A stretch of 64,000 bases of DNA. Source: Pseudochelatococcus sp047501465 (GTDB lineage: Bacteria; Pseudomonadota; Alphaproteobacteria; Rhizobiales; Beijerinckiaceae). Positions within the stretch are counted from its first letter, which is position 1. Every line of letters begins with the position of its first letter. Where the stretch lies: NCBI RefSeq assembly GCF_047501465.1, contig NZ_JAZDRL010000001.1, positions 1,240,001-1,304,000 of the forward strand, in the 5' to 3' direction. The position numbers and the translations under genes are program-made. The notes under the pieces were generated by a model. That model saw only the letters and a program-made list of their open reading frames with translations. It had not been told where the DNA came from and did not search any database. Of this stretch, positions 17,679-27,901 are shown in pieces.

Positions 17679-19085
17679 ATGGAAACGGCAAAGAAAGAAA
17701 TCTCCTGCAAGTTGCTCGTGATTGGTGCAGGGCCGGGTGGCTACATATGCGCTATCCGCGCGGGGCAGCTAGGCGTTGATACAGTAATTGTTGAGGCCAG
17801 GAAAGTTGGCGGCACCTGTTTGACAGTCGGGTGCATTCCCTCCAAGGCGCTTATCCATGCGGCTGAAGAGTTCGAGCGCGTGGCGCATCTGGCGGCGGGC
17901 GGCAATCCGTTCGGTATTACGACAGAGCTACCCACTATCGATCTTTCTAAAACCGTGCAGTGGAAGAACGATATCGTCTCGCGTCTCAATAGCGGCGTGG
18001 CTGCGTTGCTGAAGAAATCGCGGGTCAAGATTGTTACGGGTCGTGCGCATTTTCTTGATGGCCGCACCATCCAGGTGGAGACAGATGTCGGTAGCCAGAT
18101 TATCCGCGCTGAGACAGTGGTGATTGCCACAGGGTCGGCGCCGGTAGAGCTGCCATTTTTGCCCTTTGATGGTGATGTCATTTCATCAACCGAAGCGTTG
18201 TCACTGGATGAAGTGCCCAAAAAGCTTGCCATTATTGGTGGTGGCTATATCGGGCTGGAGCTTGGCACTGCATTTGCCAAGCTTGGCAGCCGCGTAACCG
18301 TGGTTGAGGCGGCTTCCCGCATCTTGCCTCAATACGATGCCGAGCTGACGCAACCCGTTGCCAAGCGCTTGAAGCATCTGGATATCAAGGTATTAACCAA
18401 TACAAAGGCACTCGGCCTCAATAGCGCAGGCAAGTTGATGATCGATGATTCGGATGGCAAGCAATCACAGCTTGCTGCTGATAAAATACTCGTCACGGTT
18501 GGCCGCAAGCCCGTTACTGAGGGATGGGGCCGTGAGGAACTGGCGCTCGATATGGATGGTCGGTTCGTGCGCATTGATGAAAAATGCCAGACTTCGATGC
18601 GCGGCATATATGCAATCGGCGATGTTACCGGTGAACCCATGCTCGCGCATCGGGCTATGGCGCAGGGCGAAATGGTGGCTGAGATCATTGCGGGTCACAA
18701 GCGCCAGTGGGATAAGCAGGCGATTCCGGCGGTATGCTTTACCGATCCTGAAATTGTGACAGTTGGCTTGTCACCGGATGAGGCGCGCACAGCTGGGCGT
18801 GAAATCAAAGTCGGCACGTTTCCGTTTGCGGCCAATGGTCGTGCAATGACGAAACTTGCCGAAGATGGTTTTGTGCGCGTGGTGGCGCGTGCTGATAATC
18901 ACCTCGTGCTGGGAATTCAGGCAGTGGGTGCGGGGGTATCGGAATTGTCTGCGGCCTTTGGGCTGGCGCTGGAGATGGGCGCACGTCTGGAAGATATAGC
19001 AGGCACTATCCATGCCCATCCGACGCAGGGGGAGGCGTTACAGGAAGCGGCTCTCAAGGCGCTTGGCAAGGCCCTCCATATCTAG
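17679..19085 (+). CDS. lpdV: Dihydrolipoyl dehydrogenase (E3) of the branched-chain complex
   Basis: 468-aa flavoprotein disulfide reductase. It has an FAD-binding GAGPGG (16-21), redox cysteines in GGTCLTVGCIPSK (C47, C52), an NAD-binding IGGGYIGLELG, a second FAD motif YAIGDVTGEPMLAH, and the C-terminal catalytic pair in HPTQGE (H447, E452). It reoxidises dihydrolipoyl E2 and makes NADH. It starts 4 nt after the E2 stop with an AAGG site in the E2 end, so it is part of the bkd operon. It could also serve other oxoacid dehydrogenases. Confidence 0.93.
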   Translation: METAKKEISCKLLVIGAGPGGYICAIRAGQLGVDTVIVEARKVGGTCLTVGCIPSKALIHAAEEFERVAHLAAGGNPFGITTELPTIDLSKTVQWKNDIVSRLNSGVAALLKKSRVKIVTGRAHFLDGRTIQVETDVGSQIIRAETVVIATGSAPVELPFLPFDGDVISSTEALSLDEVPKKLAIIGGGYIGLELGTAFAKLGSRVTVVEAASRILPQYDAELTQPVAKRLKHLDIKVLTNTKALGLNSAGKLMIDDSDGKQSQLAADKILVTVGRKPVTEGWGREELALDMDGRFVRIDEKCQTSMRGIYAIGDVTGEPMLAHRAMAQGEMVAEIIAGHKRQWDKQAIPAVCFTDPEIVTVGLSPDEARTAGREIKVGTFPFAANGRAMTKLAEDGFVRVVARADNHLVLGIQAVGAGVSELSAAFGLALEMGARLEDIAGTIHAHPTQGEALQEAALKALGKALHI

Positions 19086-19124
19086 CACAGATGCATTTAA
19101 GGCTAGCGCGCCGGGTGCGATCAT

Positions 19125-19964
19125 TCATGAAAGCAGGTCATAAAACATGCGTGCGGAGGTGATTGCCAGAAAAACCGCAAAGCATGTTTGCAGCATGCGT
19201 CGTGGAATGGAGTGAGCAAGTCTTGCTCCTAATGGTGCCGTTAGCATTGTCAGCGGCACCAGCACTAACGCTCCCAACCAATTGAGATAGCCAAGCGAAA
19301 ACGGCGGGAGCCCCTGCACCCCAATGCCTGATAGCACATAGGTTATTGTACCGGGAATGGCGATGATGAAGCCAATAGCGGCTGCAGTGCCAACCGCTTT
19401 GCGGATGTCGTAGCCAACAGCAGATAGAATTGGCACACTCAAGCTGCCGCCACCAATTCCCATCAATGCTGAGATCAGCCCGACAAATGCACCTGATCCC
19501 CATCTGAAAGCAAGGTTAGGGAAGTCATCCCAGATTTTTGCGCCTCGATTGGTGAATGTCATCTGCAGGGCAACGAGTAATGCAACTGTGGCAAAGACGA
19601 AGCTCAATACACGTCCATCCACATGTCCGCCGATGATTGCCCCGGCAATTACGCCCACGAAAATAGGTCCACTCCAGCTTTTCAATAGCCGGGTGTCAAC
19701 GGCGCCCCTGTCATAATGGCTTTTCACTGAAACCGCAGAGGTCGCGATGATCGTTGCAAGTGAGGTGGCAACTGCAATTTTCATGCGCAGGGTTTCCGCA
19801 ATACCAACAGTGGTGAAGACCTGATAAAGCACCGGCACAATAATGATGCCGCCGCCTACTCCCAGTAAGCCAGCCAAAAGCCCTCCTAACAAACCAGCAA
19901 AAGCAATGGCAATAACCCAGAATGCATATTGCGAGAGGGCACTTCCCACATAATCCATCAGCAT
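19125..19964 (-). CDS. TauE/SafE-family membrane permease
   Basis: 279 aa, very hydrophobic with about eight membrane segments. Paired glycine-rich motifs GLLGGLLAGLLGVGGGIIIVP near the N-terminus (given in segments) and LMGIGGGSLSVPIL in the second half are the internal repeat of the TauE/SafE (former DUF81) family. Members export sulfite, sulfoacetate or related organic anions; the substrate here is unknown. It converges on the bkd operon with a 39-bp gap and has no obvious functional link to it. Confidence 0.9.
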   Translation of the reverse strand: MLMDYVGSALSQYAFWVIAIAFAGLLGGLLAGLLGVGGGIIIVPVLYQVFTTVGIAETLRMKIAVATSLATIIATSAVSVKSHYDRGAVDTRLLKSWSGPIFVGVIAGAIIGGHVDGRVLSFVFATVALLVALQMTFTNRGAKIWDDFPNLAFRWGSGAFVGLISALMGIGGGSLSVPILSAVGYDIRKAVGTAAAIGFIIAIPGTITYVLSGIGVQGLPPFSLGYLNWLGALVLVPLTMLTAPLGARLAHSIPRRMLQTCFAVFLAITSARMFYDLLS

Positions 19965-20564
19965 ATTTCATCCTCGGCGATACAGTTGGCACTTAAGTTA
20001 CGGGGCGAGCCGCGTGCTAACCTATACTAATTAGCGGCGCGCCGAGTCTAATGAGTGGAAAAATATCGAAGTGCGGTATGTGAGATACAGATTACCCGGA
20101 CTGTGGCGTGAATGAGAAGATTTCCGATGTATATTTTAAGTAACGCTTATTTATAGGCTCAAGAATTTTAATACTATTGCAATGGATGTGGTATTTCAGC
20201 ATCAAGTAGATGGACACGGAAGATCATATGCTGCGAATGAAGGCGTTGATTGACTTTGATATGTTTTGTCGGATGTGGGAAAGTGCTATATTTGCGTTGT
20301 TTTTTCTCTCTCCACATAGGAAATCTGGAGACAGGAATAGCGATAATTTCTTGTGATAATTAATATTGCATTTATTTATTAAATAAATAAGTTTTTTGCA
20401 ATATTCATACAAATTTTATTTATTGATTTATTTATTATATATGAAATGATGTGTATTGATGAAGGTGTTTGTTTTTTCATATAATGCCAATTGCTTCGGC
20501 TAAAGAGTATGTTATTGTGAAATAGTCGTAATTGCGGTTCAGTATTGTGCTCTGGAGTTGGTTC
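19965..20564. other. Long AT-rich regulatory region upstream of the autotransporter
   Basis: 600 bp without a credible gene. The half nearest the autotransporter is extremely AT-rich (about 20320-20450) and contains the large dyad at 20362-20405. GGAG at 20554-20557 is the autotransporter ribosome site. AT-rich upstream DNA is the usual target of MucR or H-NS-like silencers, so such control is plausible but not shown. Confidence 0.55.
20362..20405. repeat. Long AT-rich inverted repeat upstream of the autotransporter
   Basis: The outer arms AATATTGCA (20362-20370) and TGCAATATT (20397-20405) are perfect inverted repeats. Between them, TTATTTATT and AATAAATAA are a second nested pair with a 1-nt loop. 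The whole 44-bp block is a near-perfect cruciform or hairpin about 160 bp upstream of the start codon. Confidence 0.7.
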
Positions 20565-23500
20565 ATGCTGGCAGGTGTGCGTTCGTCGATTGGTTTCGTC
20601 TCGCGTCGAGCACGCGCTTTATCTGGCAGCATTAGTATTTTTTCACTAGTGGTCACATGCGGACTACCTGTTGCGGAAGTGCGTGCCGAAGATATCACCA
20701 CTGATCGCCCTGATTTACTCACCAATCACACCGGCACAAATGGTGCTAACGCGACGGCGAGCGCAGATGGTTTGCCTGGGGGGACTTCGCAGTCATTTCT
20801 CTATCGCAATCTGGGCACGATAGGCACTACGTCTCTGAGCGGTACGCGGGTGAAGCTGTTAACGACGGGCGGCAAAGGGGGCGAGGCATATGTGCGCTCG
20901 GGCTTTTGGTCGCCTGATATTCAGTCCGGTGCAGCGGGTGGCGCAGGCGGTAATCTGACTTTTATTCAGCAAGGCATTGTGACAGCAAAGTCTGGGGACC
21001 AGACCGACGATGTGCCGCTCATTCTGTTGCTCTCCAAGGGCGGTGTTGGCGGTAGAGGACAAACGTTCGTTGATTCCAGCTTTGGCAGCTCCATTGCATA
21101 TACGGGCGATGCGGGTGCAGGTGGCAAGGGCGGTGATGTGCTCTTGCAGCTGCAGAGCGCTGTTAGCACCCAAGGCAAGCGCTTTGCGATTGCACGCGTC
21201 ACATCGCAGGGAGGCGATGCGGGTAACGATGGCGGTGCGCATCGCTCTACTATCAATAGCACCAAGGCTATGGGTGGCACGGGTGGTCGAGCTGCGGTGG
21301 AAGTCGCAGCGGGAGCTTATCTGACGACCAATGGTCTTTCTGCACCCGCTATTCTTGTTGAATCGAAGGGCGGTAATGGTGGATCAGGTGCCAACGATGG
21401 TACGCGAATAGGCGGCACCGGTGGCAGCAGTGGTGTTAATGAGATCGATCCGACTGTCTACTTCAGAAATGACGGCATTGTATCGACGAGTGGTGGCTCC
21501 TCGCCTGTTGTGGTGCTTCAGAGCATTGGTGGCAACGGCGGGGCCGGGTCAGCTTATGGCGCTGGCCATGGCACAGCTGGCGGACTTGGCGGGCGCGCGG
21601 GTGCGATCCTTGCTGAAAACAATGGCATAATCGTAAGTGAGGAGGCATATAGCTTCGGCATTGTCGCGCAGTCTGTTGGTGGCACGGGCGGTACGGGCGG
21701 CTCTGCATTGTTTTCGGGTGGCAAAGGTGGTTCGGCCGGTAAAGGCGGTACGGTCACCATTCGCAATACGGGAGCGATTGCCACTAAAGGAAGTTATGCA
21801 ACCGGCATTGTGGCGCAGTCGATTGGTGGCGGTAATGCGCTGGATGCATTTCGGGCCTTTGCCCCCTTTCCCGCTAAAGTATCACCAGGCGGCGGTGGAG
21901 GGGGCGGCGATGGCGGTGATGCCATCTTCGGCCTGTTTTTCGCCAGTGGCGGTAATGGCGGAACGGGTGGCGATGGCAACACGATCAGTATTGAACGCGT
22001 TGGGTATATCACCACGATGGGTGATGGCGCCATGGGCCTGCTGGCGCAAAGCATCGGTGGCTCTGGCGGTCGGGCTGGGGACGCAACAGCAGCTGGCGGT
22101 TTTCTAGCGATTGCATTGGGCGGTAATGGCGGTGGTGGTGGCAATGGTGGCAGTGTCAGCGTTGGCACAAAGGCAGATGCTAAAACCTACGCCGCCTTGA
22201 AGATATCCGATCCGGTTGCAGCGGCTGCTGGCATATCGAGCATTGCAACGTATGGCAAAGATGCCATTGGCATTCTAGCGCATAGCGTTGGCGGTGGCGG
22301 TGGTGTTGGCGGGTCAGCGAAAGCATTTTCGGGTGGTGCAGTGGCCTCAGTGTCGGTCGCGGTTGGTGGATCGGGCGGAAAAGGCGGTGATGGTAAGGAT
22401 GTAAGCGTCTGGAATATCACGCATATCAGTACGTTAGGTAATAATGCCACGGGTATTCAGGCGCAAAGCATCGGTGGCGGCGGCGGTAATGCGGGTGATG
22501 CGAGTGCATATGCCCTTGCAATCACAGGCGGACCATTGCCAGCTGTCGCAGTACCCGTATCAGTTGGTGGATCGGGCGGTGATGGTGGTCATGGCGACAA
22601 GGTGCTTGTCAGCAATCTCGCCAATATTACCACAGATGGCAGTTTGGCCTCGGCTATCGATGCGCAATCAATCGGCGGTGGTGGCGGGCGGGCTGCCAGT
22701 GCTACGGCTTATGCTTACGCTATCCAGACAGGGCCAATGCCGGCGATCAGCATTCCGGTTACCATCGGTGGATCGGGTGGCAAGGGTGGTAATGGTAATG
22801 CCGTGGAGGTTGAAAACTCCGGCAAGATCCTGACCACAGGAAACCAGTCTGTCGGTATTGATGCGCGCAGCATCGGCGGCGGTGGTGGTCTCGCGGGTGA
22901 CGCAACCTCAAGCGCCAGCATCATGAGCGCCTATTTCAATGTTGGCATTCCGGTCTCGATTGGCGGTTCTGGCGGCGGTGGCGGTAAGGGTGGCGATGTA
23001 ACCATTACCAACTCCGGTGCTATTGAAACGCAGGGCAATTTCTCCGAAGCCATCAACGTACTGAGCATCGGCGGCGGCGGCGGTAAGGGCGGTACGGCTG
23101 AAAGCGCATCGGGCGTAGGCTTTTCAGTTGAATGGCTTGATGATCAGCTGGCGCACGATGTCGCTGACAAGGTAATCGACCAGTTGGCGAGCAACGTTCT
23201 GCCGCTGGCGGATTCTGTTACGACCAACATCAACATTGGTGGTTCGGGCGGTAAGGGGGGGGCCGGTGGTGTTGTTACCGTAACGAACAAGGGTTCAATC
23301 CTGACGCAGGGCCTGAATTCGTCCGCCATTTATGCGCTTAGCGTTGGTGGCGGTGGTGGTTATGGCGGTGGTTATGCTGGTGGCGGTAAGGCTGGAACAG
23401 TTGCTATCAACGTCAGCGTTGGCGGTTCTGGTGGTGAGGGCGGCAAGGGTGGCAACGTTACGATCACCAATGAGGCCAAGGCCACTATTGTAACGCAAGA

Positions 23501-26500
23501 GGAAGGCTCGCACGGTATTTTTGTGCAGTCGGTTGGCGGTGGCGGTGGTTATGGCGGCTCATTCACGGGGCAGCAGGCGAAAAGCACCGATTACAGTAAT
23601 GTTTCGGGCTGGATCTCGGCGGCGGGCAAGCTTGCTGGTGAAGTGCAGCGGATAAACAAAACTTATAAGGCGATTAAAGGTCAGGATAAACCTGCCGATA
23701 ACGACCCAGATCGTAAGGCATTGGATGAAGCGCGCCCGGAAAAGGGTGAAAGCAAGACATCCAAAAGATTGGGCTACATCAAATCCGTCATGACGATCGG
23801 TAAGGAGCTCGCCAATAAAAATAGAGATTGGCGAGACAATATCGTGATGGCAGTGATGGTTGCTGAAATTGAAGCGCTCAAGACCGCACTGAAGAAAGAG
23901 CTCAAGGCGACAAAGGATAAGCTGGCGAGCAATGCTTTGGGCAATCGCAAGCCTATCGATTACCTGCCAAGTGTGGGCCTCAACGTAGCTGTCGGTGGTT
24001 CTGGTGGTGATGGCGGTGCGGGCGGTGTTGTGACGGTTACCAATAATGGCAAGATTTCAACCAAGGGCGGCATGTCTTATGGCGTGTTTGCGCAATCTGT
24101 TGGCGGTGGCGGCGGCACAGCTGGCGGCGCGTATCTCAACGGTAACAACTATATGAATGTCGATGTCACCGTGGGTGGTACAGGTGGTAAAGGCGGTATT
24201 GGCGGTGCAACAACCGTTACCAATAAGGGCACTATAGAAACGCAGGGCTACGGCTCGTATGGTTTGTTTGCGCAATCCATTGGCGGCGGTGGCGGTGTTG
24301 GTGGAGCGGCGACTGCGACCAATTCACTCTCTGCTTCCGTGGTTTTTAATGTCGGCGGCAATGGCGGGGCGAGTGGTAATGGCGGTGTTGTCACTGTTAC
24401 CAACGAAGGGCTGATCACCACGCATGGCAAGGATGCACATGCGCTTGTCGGCCAATCGGTTGGCGGTGGCGGTGGTGTGTACTTTTTGAACATTGCTGAT
24501 CCGGCTTCCAAGAAGGGTCGGGCTGCAGCCAGTGTGACGCGCGAAGTGCAAGAGGCTATGGACGCCACAAACGAGTTCCTCAAGGCCATCGGCATCGATC
24601 CTGCAGCAGGCGATCAACCCACGGGCACCAACAGCACGACGACCGTGCTGCCAACGCTTGCGGCGAACGTTACGCTGGGTGGGCGTGGAAAAGCGGCTGG
24701 AAATGGCGATAAGGTGACGTTGACACATGCGCATCGGATTGTGACAACCAACGACGGTGCATTTGGTATCTTCGGCCAATCCATCGGTGGCGGCGGTGGG
24801 TTCGGCAGCGATTCCTCAGCAGGTGGCCGGATTCATCTGGACTTTGTTGTCGGTGGAACAGGTGGTGCTGCGGGTAATGGCAGCAATGTCACGATAAACC
24901 TCAACACGCCTGTTTCCGGCAGCAACCTGACGTCCATCAGAACCTCCGGCAAGCATGCTCATGCTATCGTTGCGCAATCCATTGGTGGCGGCGGTGGCTT
25001 TGGCGGTGCAGCCCATTATCGCTTTGTCAGCGATTTCATCGCTAGTAGTGGTTCATCGGGCAATGGTGGTCCGATATTGATCCAGACAAACTATCCTGAA
25101 GCCCGGCGTAACTATGCAAAAGCCACTTTTGTGATTAATACGACCGGCGAGCAAGCCCACGGTATTTATGCGCAATCGCTGGGCGGTGGCGGCGGTGCAG
25201 TTGCCAATCTGGCGGGTGTGCCGGTGCCGGTAAAGAGCACAAGGCCTGCGCGGACCAACGTGACGGGCAATGGCGGTAAAATCGAGATCAACACGGCCGG
25301 CACGATATCTGCGAAGGGCAAAAATTCATACGGTATCTTCGCGCAGAGCGGTGTGCAGGCCAGCGATGGTTCCATTCAGCAGCCGGGAGTGAGCTATTAT
25401 TATCCGCCAAGCTTCTCGCAATACCCTGTTTATGTACGCCCCATAGAAACGCCGATCCGCACGGGTGATGACATCAAGATCACCCATTATGGCGATATTA
25501 CAGGTGGCGCTGGCGTGGGCGCTGCAATCCGGATTGATGGCGGTAAAAACAATACCATCACCTTGCGGGAGGGTACTGTTTCGGCCTTATCAGGCGAAGC
25601 TATTCTGGCCACGTGGGGTAATGAGACGGTCGAGAATTATGGCACCTTGATCGGCAATGTGAAGCTCGATGGTGGTTTCAAAAATGAGGTGAACAAATTC
25701 ATCAACGCGGGGATTTATCGCACTGTCGATAAGGGTGTGATTGAGCTTGGCAATCATGCCAACAGTGTTTTCACAAACCGTGGAACATTTGATATTCGCG
25801 GTGCTGGCAGCCTCACGACGACATCACTGGCGGGGCATCTCGCCATGGAGACGGGGAGCAAGCTTGTATTCAACATCTCACCAGAAGGTAAGGTAGCGAG
25901 CGACAAGCTGGCTGTGAGTGGCAAGGTCACCTTTGCGGCAGGGGTGGAGCTACAGCCCGTTTCGCTCTTCTACCTCAATCCAGGCAATTACCATATCCTG
26001 AGCGCAGGTGGCGGCATCACCGGTGTACGCCCGGCTGTTACAGGTGTGCCCACTGGTGTGGTGCCGGTGGAGTGGCAGCTGAAGGGCCCGTGGGATACCC
26101 CATATACTCAACAGAATTCTTACACAGGTACTGTTATTGGCGATAAGAACAACCTGTTTCTTTCTCCCCAACCTAAGTTCAACAGCCCACATTCGGTGAT
26201 GTTGACGAGTGGCCAACAGTCTGTCGCAATGCAGCTTCAACAGGCGTGGAATGCCGGCAGTCTGGCTAATGCCAATGTATTTGCATATTTCCTGCGTCAG
26301 ACGGATCCCAACAAATATGCACGCGATCTGGATGAATTGGCGCCGGATTCTGTCCAGGAATCAACTGCACCGTGGTTCCATAGTGCGCGTGTTGGCGTAT
26401 CGATGGCACTAAGCTGCCCCGCGTTTTCGGGGGATGGCACGTTGTTGCAGGAAGGTAATTGCGTCTGGGGCAAGATACAGGGTGAGCAGACGCGCTTTAA

Positions 26501-27284
26501 CGACAGACTAGGTACAAACTTCACGCGTGATACGCTTGCCTATCGTGTTGGTGCACAGAAAGAAATTGCGCCGAACTGGTTCCTGGGCCTTGCGGGTGCG
26601 TACATCACTTCAGATCATCGGGATCGGGATGGTGTATCAAACGCAGATGCGCACGGGTTTGAAGGTGCTATCGCCCTCAAGCATCAGATTGGTCCATGGC
26701 AGTTTGCAGCAGCAGCTATCATTGGCCAAACCTGGCAGGATAACGTGCGCTATATCGACTTTGATCGCATGGGACTTTCCGCGCGCAGCAAGTCGGAAAC
26801 GCTCTATGCAGCTGCGCGGTTGCGGGCAAGCTATGAGTTTGCCTTCAAGGATTGGTATATCCGTCCCTATATCGATGCAGACGCCATTCATCAGCGCAGC
26901 CCTGCGTCGCATGAGTTCGGCGTGCCGGGCATGAACCTTAATATCCATTCCAGGCGCAAAACGATCTATGCGATCAGTCCGAATGTGGAGATCGGCACCC
27001 GGTTTGATATCGCGCCAGATTACTGGATCCGGCCTTATGCCACGATCGGGTTCACGCTGCTTTCGCACAACAATGTCTCCTCCCGGGCCAGCCTGCAGGG
27101 AGCACCGATTGAGGCGGGGTCATTCGAGACAACCTCGTCACTTCCGCACCAGTTGTTTGATGCGGGTGCGGGTGTGCAAATCTATTCGGCTGAGGGCATC
27201 GATTTCACGGCGGAATATAAGGCCTCGAAGGCGCGTGGATATCTCTCGCACATGGGCAGCGCCAAGTTGTCGGTGCGCTTCTAA
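20565..27284 (+). CDS. Giant glycine-rich autotransporter (type Va secretion)
   Basis: 2239 aa from the ATG at 20565, which has GGAG 7 nt upstream; the frame opens at a TTG at 20532. A long signal peptide ends at about residue 41 (VAEVRA, then EDITTD). The passenger consists of repeats of about 70-85 residues, each with a (Q/L)S(I/V)GGGGG turn, a VGGSGGKGG loop and a VTVTNxGxIxTxG strand, probably a beta-solenoid; I count about 17 such turns. Two charged inserts (about 1000-1137 and 1305-1365) interrupt it. The last roughly 270 residues (from VWGKIQGEQTRF) are a beta-barrel ending in SVRF, a typical terminal-Phe outer-membrane signal. It is probably a surface adhesin or matrix protein; its target is unknown. 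Confidence 0.93.
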   Translation: MLAGVRSSIGFVSRRARALSGSISIFSLVVTCGLPVAEVRAEDITTDRPDLLTNHTGTNGANATASADGLPGGTSQSFLYRNLGTIGTTSLSGTRVKLLTTGGKGGEAYVRSGFWSPDIQSGAAGGAGGNLTFIQQGIVTAKSGDQTDDVPLILLLSKGGVGGRGQTFVDSSFGSSIAYTGDAGAGGKGGDVLLQLQSAVSTQGKRFAIARVTSQGGDAGNDGGAHRSTINSTKAMGGTGGRAAVEVAAGAYLTTNGLSAPAILVESKGGNGGSGANDGTRIGGTGGSSGVNEIDPTVYFRNDGIVSTSGGSSPVVVLQSIGGNGGAGSAYGAGHGTAGGLGGRAGAILAENNGIIVSEEAYSFGIVAQSVGGTGGTGGSALFSGGKGGSAGKGGTVTIRNTGAIATKGSYATGIVAQSIGGGNALDAFRAFAPFPAKVSPGGGGGGGDGGDAIFGLFFASGGNGGTGGDGNTISIERVGYITTMGDGAMGLLAQSIGGSGGRAGDATAAGGFLAIALGGNGGGGGNGGSVSVGTKADAKTYAALKISDPVAAAAGISSIATYGKDAIGILAHSVGGGGGVGGSAKAFSGGAVASVSVAVGGSGGKGGDGKDVSVWNITHISTLGNNATGIQAQSIGGGGGNAGDASAYALAITGGPLPAVAVPVSVGGSGGDGGHGDKVLVSNLANITTDGSLASAIDAQSIGGGGGRAASATAYAYAIQTGPMPAISIPVTIGGSGGKGGNGNAVEVENSGKILTTGNQSVGIDARSIGGGGGLAGDATSSASIMSAYFNVGIPVSIGGSGGGGGKGGDVTITNSGAIETQGNFSEAINVLSIGGGGGKGGTAESASGVGFSVEWLDDQLAHDVADKVIDQLASNVLPLADSVTTNINIGGSGGKGGAGGVVTVTNKGSILTQGLNSSAIYALSVGGGGGYGGGYAGGGKAGTVAINVSVGGSGGEGGKGGNVTITNEAKATIVTQEEGSHGIFVQSVGGGGGYGGSFTGQQAKSTDYSNVSGWISAAGKLAGEVQRINKTYKAIKGQDKPADNDPDRKALDEARPEKGESKTSKRLGYIKSVMTIGKELANKNRDWRDNIVMAVMVAEIEALKTALKKELKATKDKLASNALGNRKPIDYLPSVGLNVAVGGSGGDGGAGGVVTVTNNGKISTKGGMSYGVFAQSVGGGGGTAGGAYLNGNNYMNVDVTVGGTGGKGGIGGATTVTNKGTIETQGYGSYGLFAQSIGGGGGVGGAATATNSLSASVVFNVGGNGGASGNGGVVTVTNEGLITTHGKDAHALVGQSVGGGGGVYFLNIADPASKKGRAAASVTREVQEAMDATNEFLKAIGIDPAAGDQPTGTNSTTTVLPTLAANVTLGGRGKAAGNGDKVTLTHAHRIVTTNDGAFGIFGQSIGGGGGFGSDSSAGGRIHLDFVVGGTGGAAGNGSNVTINLNTPVSGSNLTSIRTSGKHAHAIVAQSIGGGGGFGGAAHYRFVSDFIASSGSSGNGGPILIQTNYPEARRNYAKATFVINTTGEQAHGIYAQSLGGGGGAVANLAGVPVPVKSTRPARTNVTGNGGKIEINTAGTISAKGKNSYGIFAQSGVQASDGSIQQPGVSYYYPPSFSQYPVYVRPIETPIRTGDDIKITHYGDITGGAGVGAAIRIDGGKNNTITLREGTVSALSGEAILATWGNETVENYGTLIGNVKLDGGFKNEVNKFINAGIYRTVDKGVIELGNHANSVFTNRGTFDIRGAGSLTTTSLAGHLAMETGSKLVFNISPEGKVASDKLAVSGKVTFAAGVELQPVSLFYLNPGNYHILSAGGGITGVRPAVTGVPTGVVPVEWQLKGPWDTPYTQQNSYTGTVIGDKNNLFLSPQPKFNSPHSVMLTSGQQSVAMQLQQAWNAGSLANANVFAYFLRQTDPNKYARDLDELAPDSVQESTAPWFHSARVGVSMALSCPAFSGDGTLLQEGNCVWGKIQGEQTRFNDRLGTNFTRDTLAYRVGAQKEIAPNWFLGLAGAYITSDHRDRDGVSNADAHGFEGAIALKHQIGPWQFAAAAIIGQTWQDNVRYIDFDRMGLSARSKSETLYAAARLRASYEFAFKDWYIRPYIDADAIHQRSPASHEFGVPGMNLNIHSRRKTIYAISPNVEIGTRFDIAPDYWIRPYATIGFTLLSHNNVSSRASLQGAPIEAGSFETTSSLPHQLFDAGAGVQIYSAEGIDFTAEYKASKARGYLSHMGSAKLSVRF

Positions 27285-27301
27285 TAGGCTCATTTGCTAA
27301 T

Positions 27302-27345
27302 AAAAAACAGGGCAATTGCGATCCGGTAATATCGCAATTGCCCTG
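27302..27345. terminator. Bidirectional intrinsic terminator (autotransporter / gapR)
   Basis: A perfect 15-bp stem, CAGGGCAATTGCGAT (27308-27322) with ATCGCAATTGCCCTG (27331-27345), encloses an 8-nt loop. AAAAAA before the left arm becomes a T-run on the minus strand, giving a classical terminator for gapR. On the plus strand the trailing sequence is only partly T-rich, so termination of the autotransporter transcript is likely but weaker. Confidence 0.9.
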
Positions 27346-27367
27346 TCTCATTCTTTGCCTTTAGAGG

Positions 27368-27625
27368 TTACCCCTGCATGCCAAGTGCTTGCAGATATAG
27401 CTCCAGAATAGCATCTTCCTCAGCGCGTTCTTCAACGGGCTTCTTGCGGATTGCTACGATCTTGCGAATCGCCTTGGCATCAAAGCCACGGCCCTTCAGC
27501 TCCCCATACACTTCCTTAATGTCACCGGCTATCGCGGCTTTTTCTTCTTCAAGGCGTTCGATTCGTTCAATAAATTGCTTCAGCTCATCTGCGGCAACGC
27601 CGCTGTCGGCTACGTCTGTGACCAT
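27368..27625 (-). CDS. gapR: GapR (DUF2312/UPF0335), nucleoid-associated protein
   Basis: 85 aa from the ATG at 27625; the frame runs further upstream, but family members begin just before DELKQFIERIERLEEEK. The coiled-coil start, the central KEVYGELKGRGFD and the end EEDAILELYLQALG match GapR. GapR is a small alphaproteobacterial protein that clamps overtwisted DNA ahead of replication and transcription and assists topoisomerases. It lies between the autotransporter (convergent, shared terminator) and a divergent DUF1036 gene. Confidence 0.92.
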   Translation of the reverse strand: MVTDVADSGVAADELKQFIERIERLEEEKAAIAGDIKEVYGELKGRGFDAKAIRKIVAIRKKPVEERAEEDAILELYLQALGMQG

Positions 27626-27901
27626 GGATATTGCTCTTGCTTGATGGGCTTGCGCCCCGAAATGTGTCTGCGAATGGTGGCGCACACTATGGCAGCAGGC
27701 GGATCGACGCAAACCTTTCATGCTCGCGCTCAAGCGTTGCGTGCATCATTGTGGATTGCTCACAACAGATGGCTCGCAATTCAAGCAGGCCTGGGCCACC
27801 ATTTTCACACTTATGCATCTGTCATTCAGGATTTTCTTGGCAGAGACCGGTGCCCCCTGAATAGGAAAGTGCTATATGGCAAACAGGAGATATCGCCCAA
27901 T

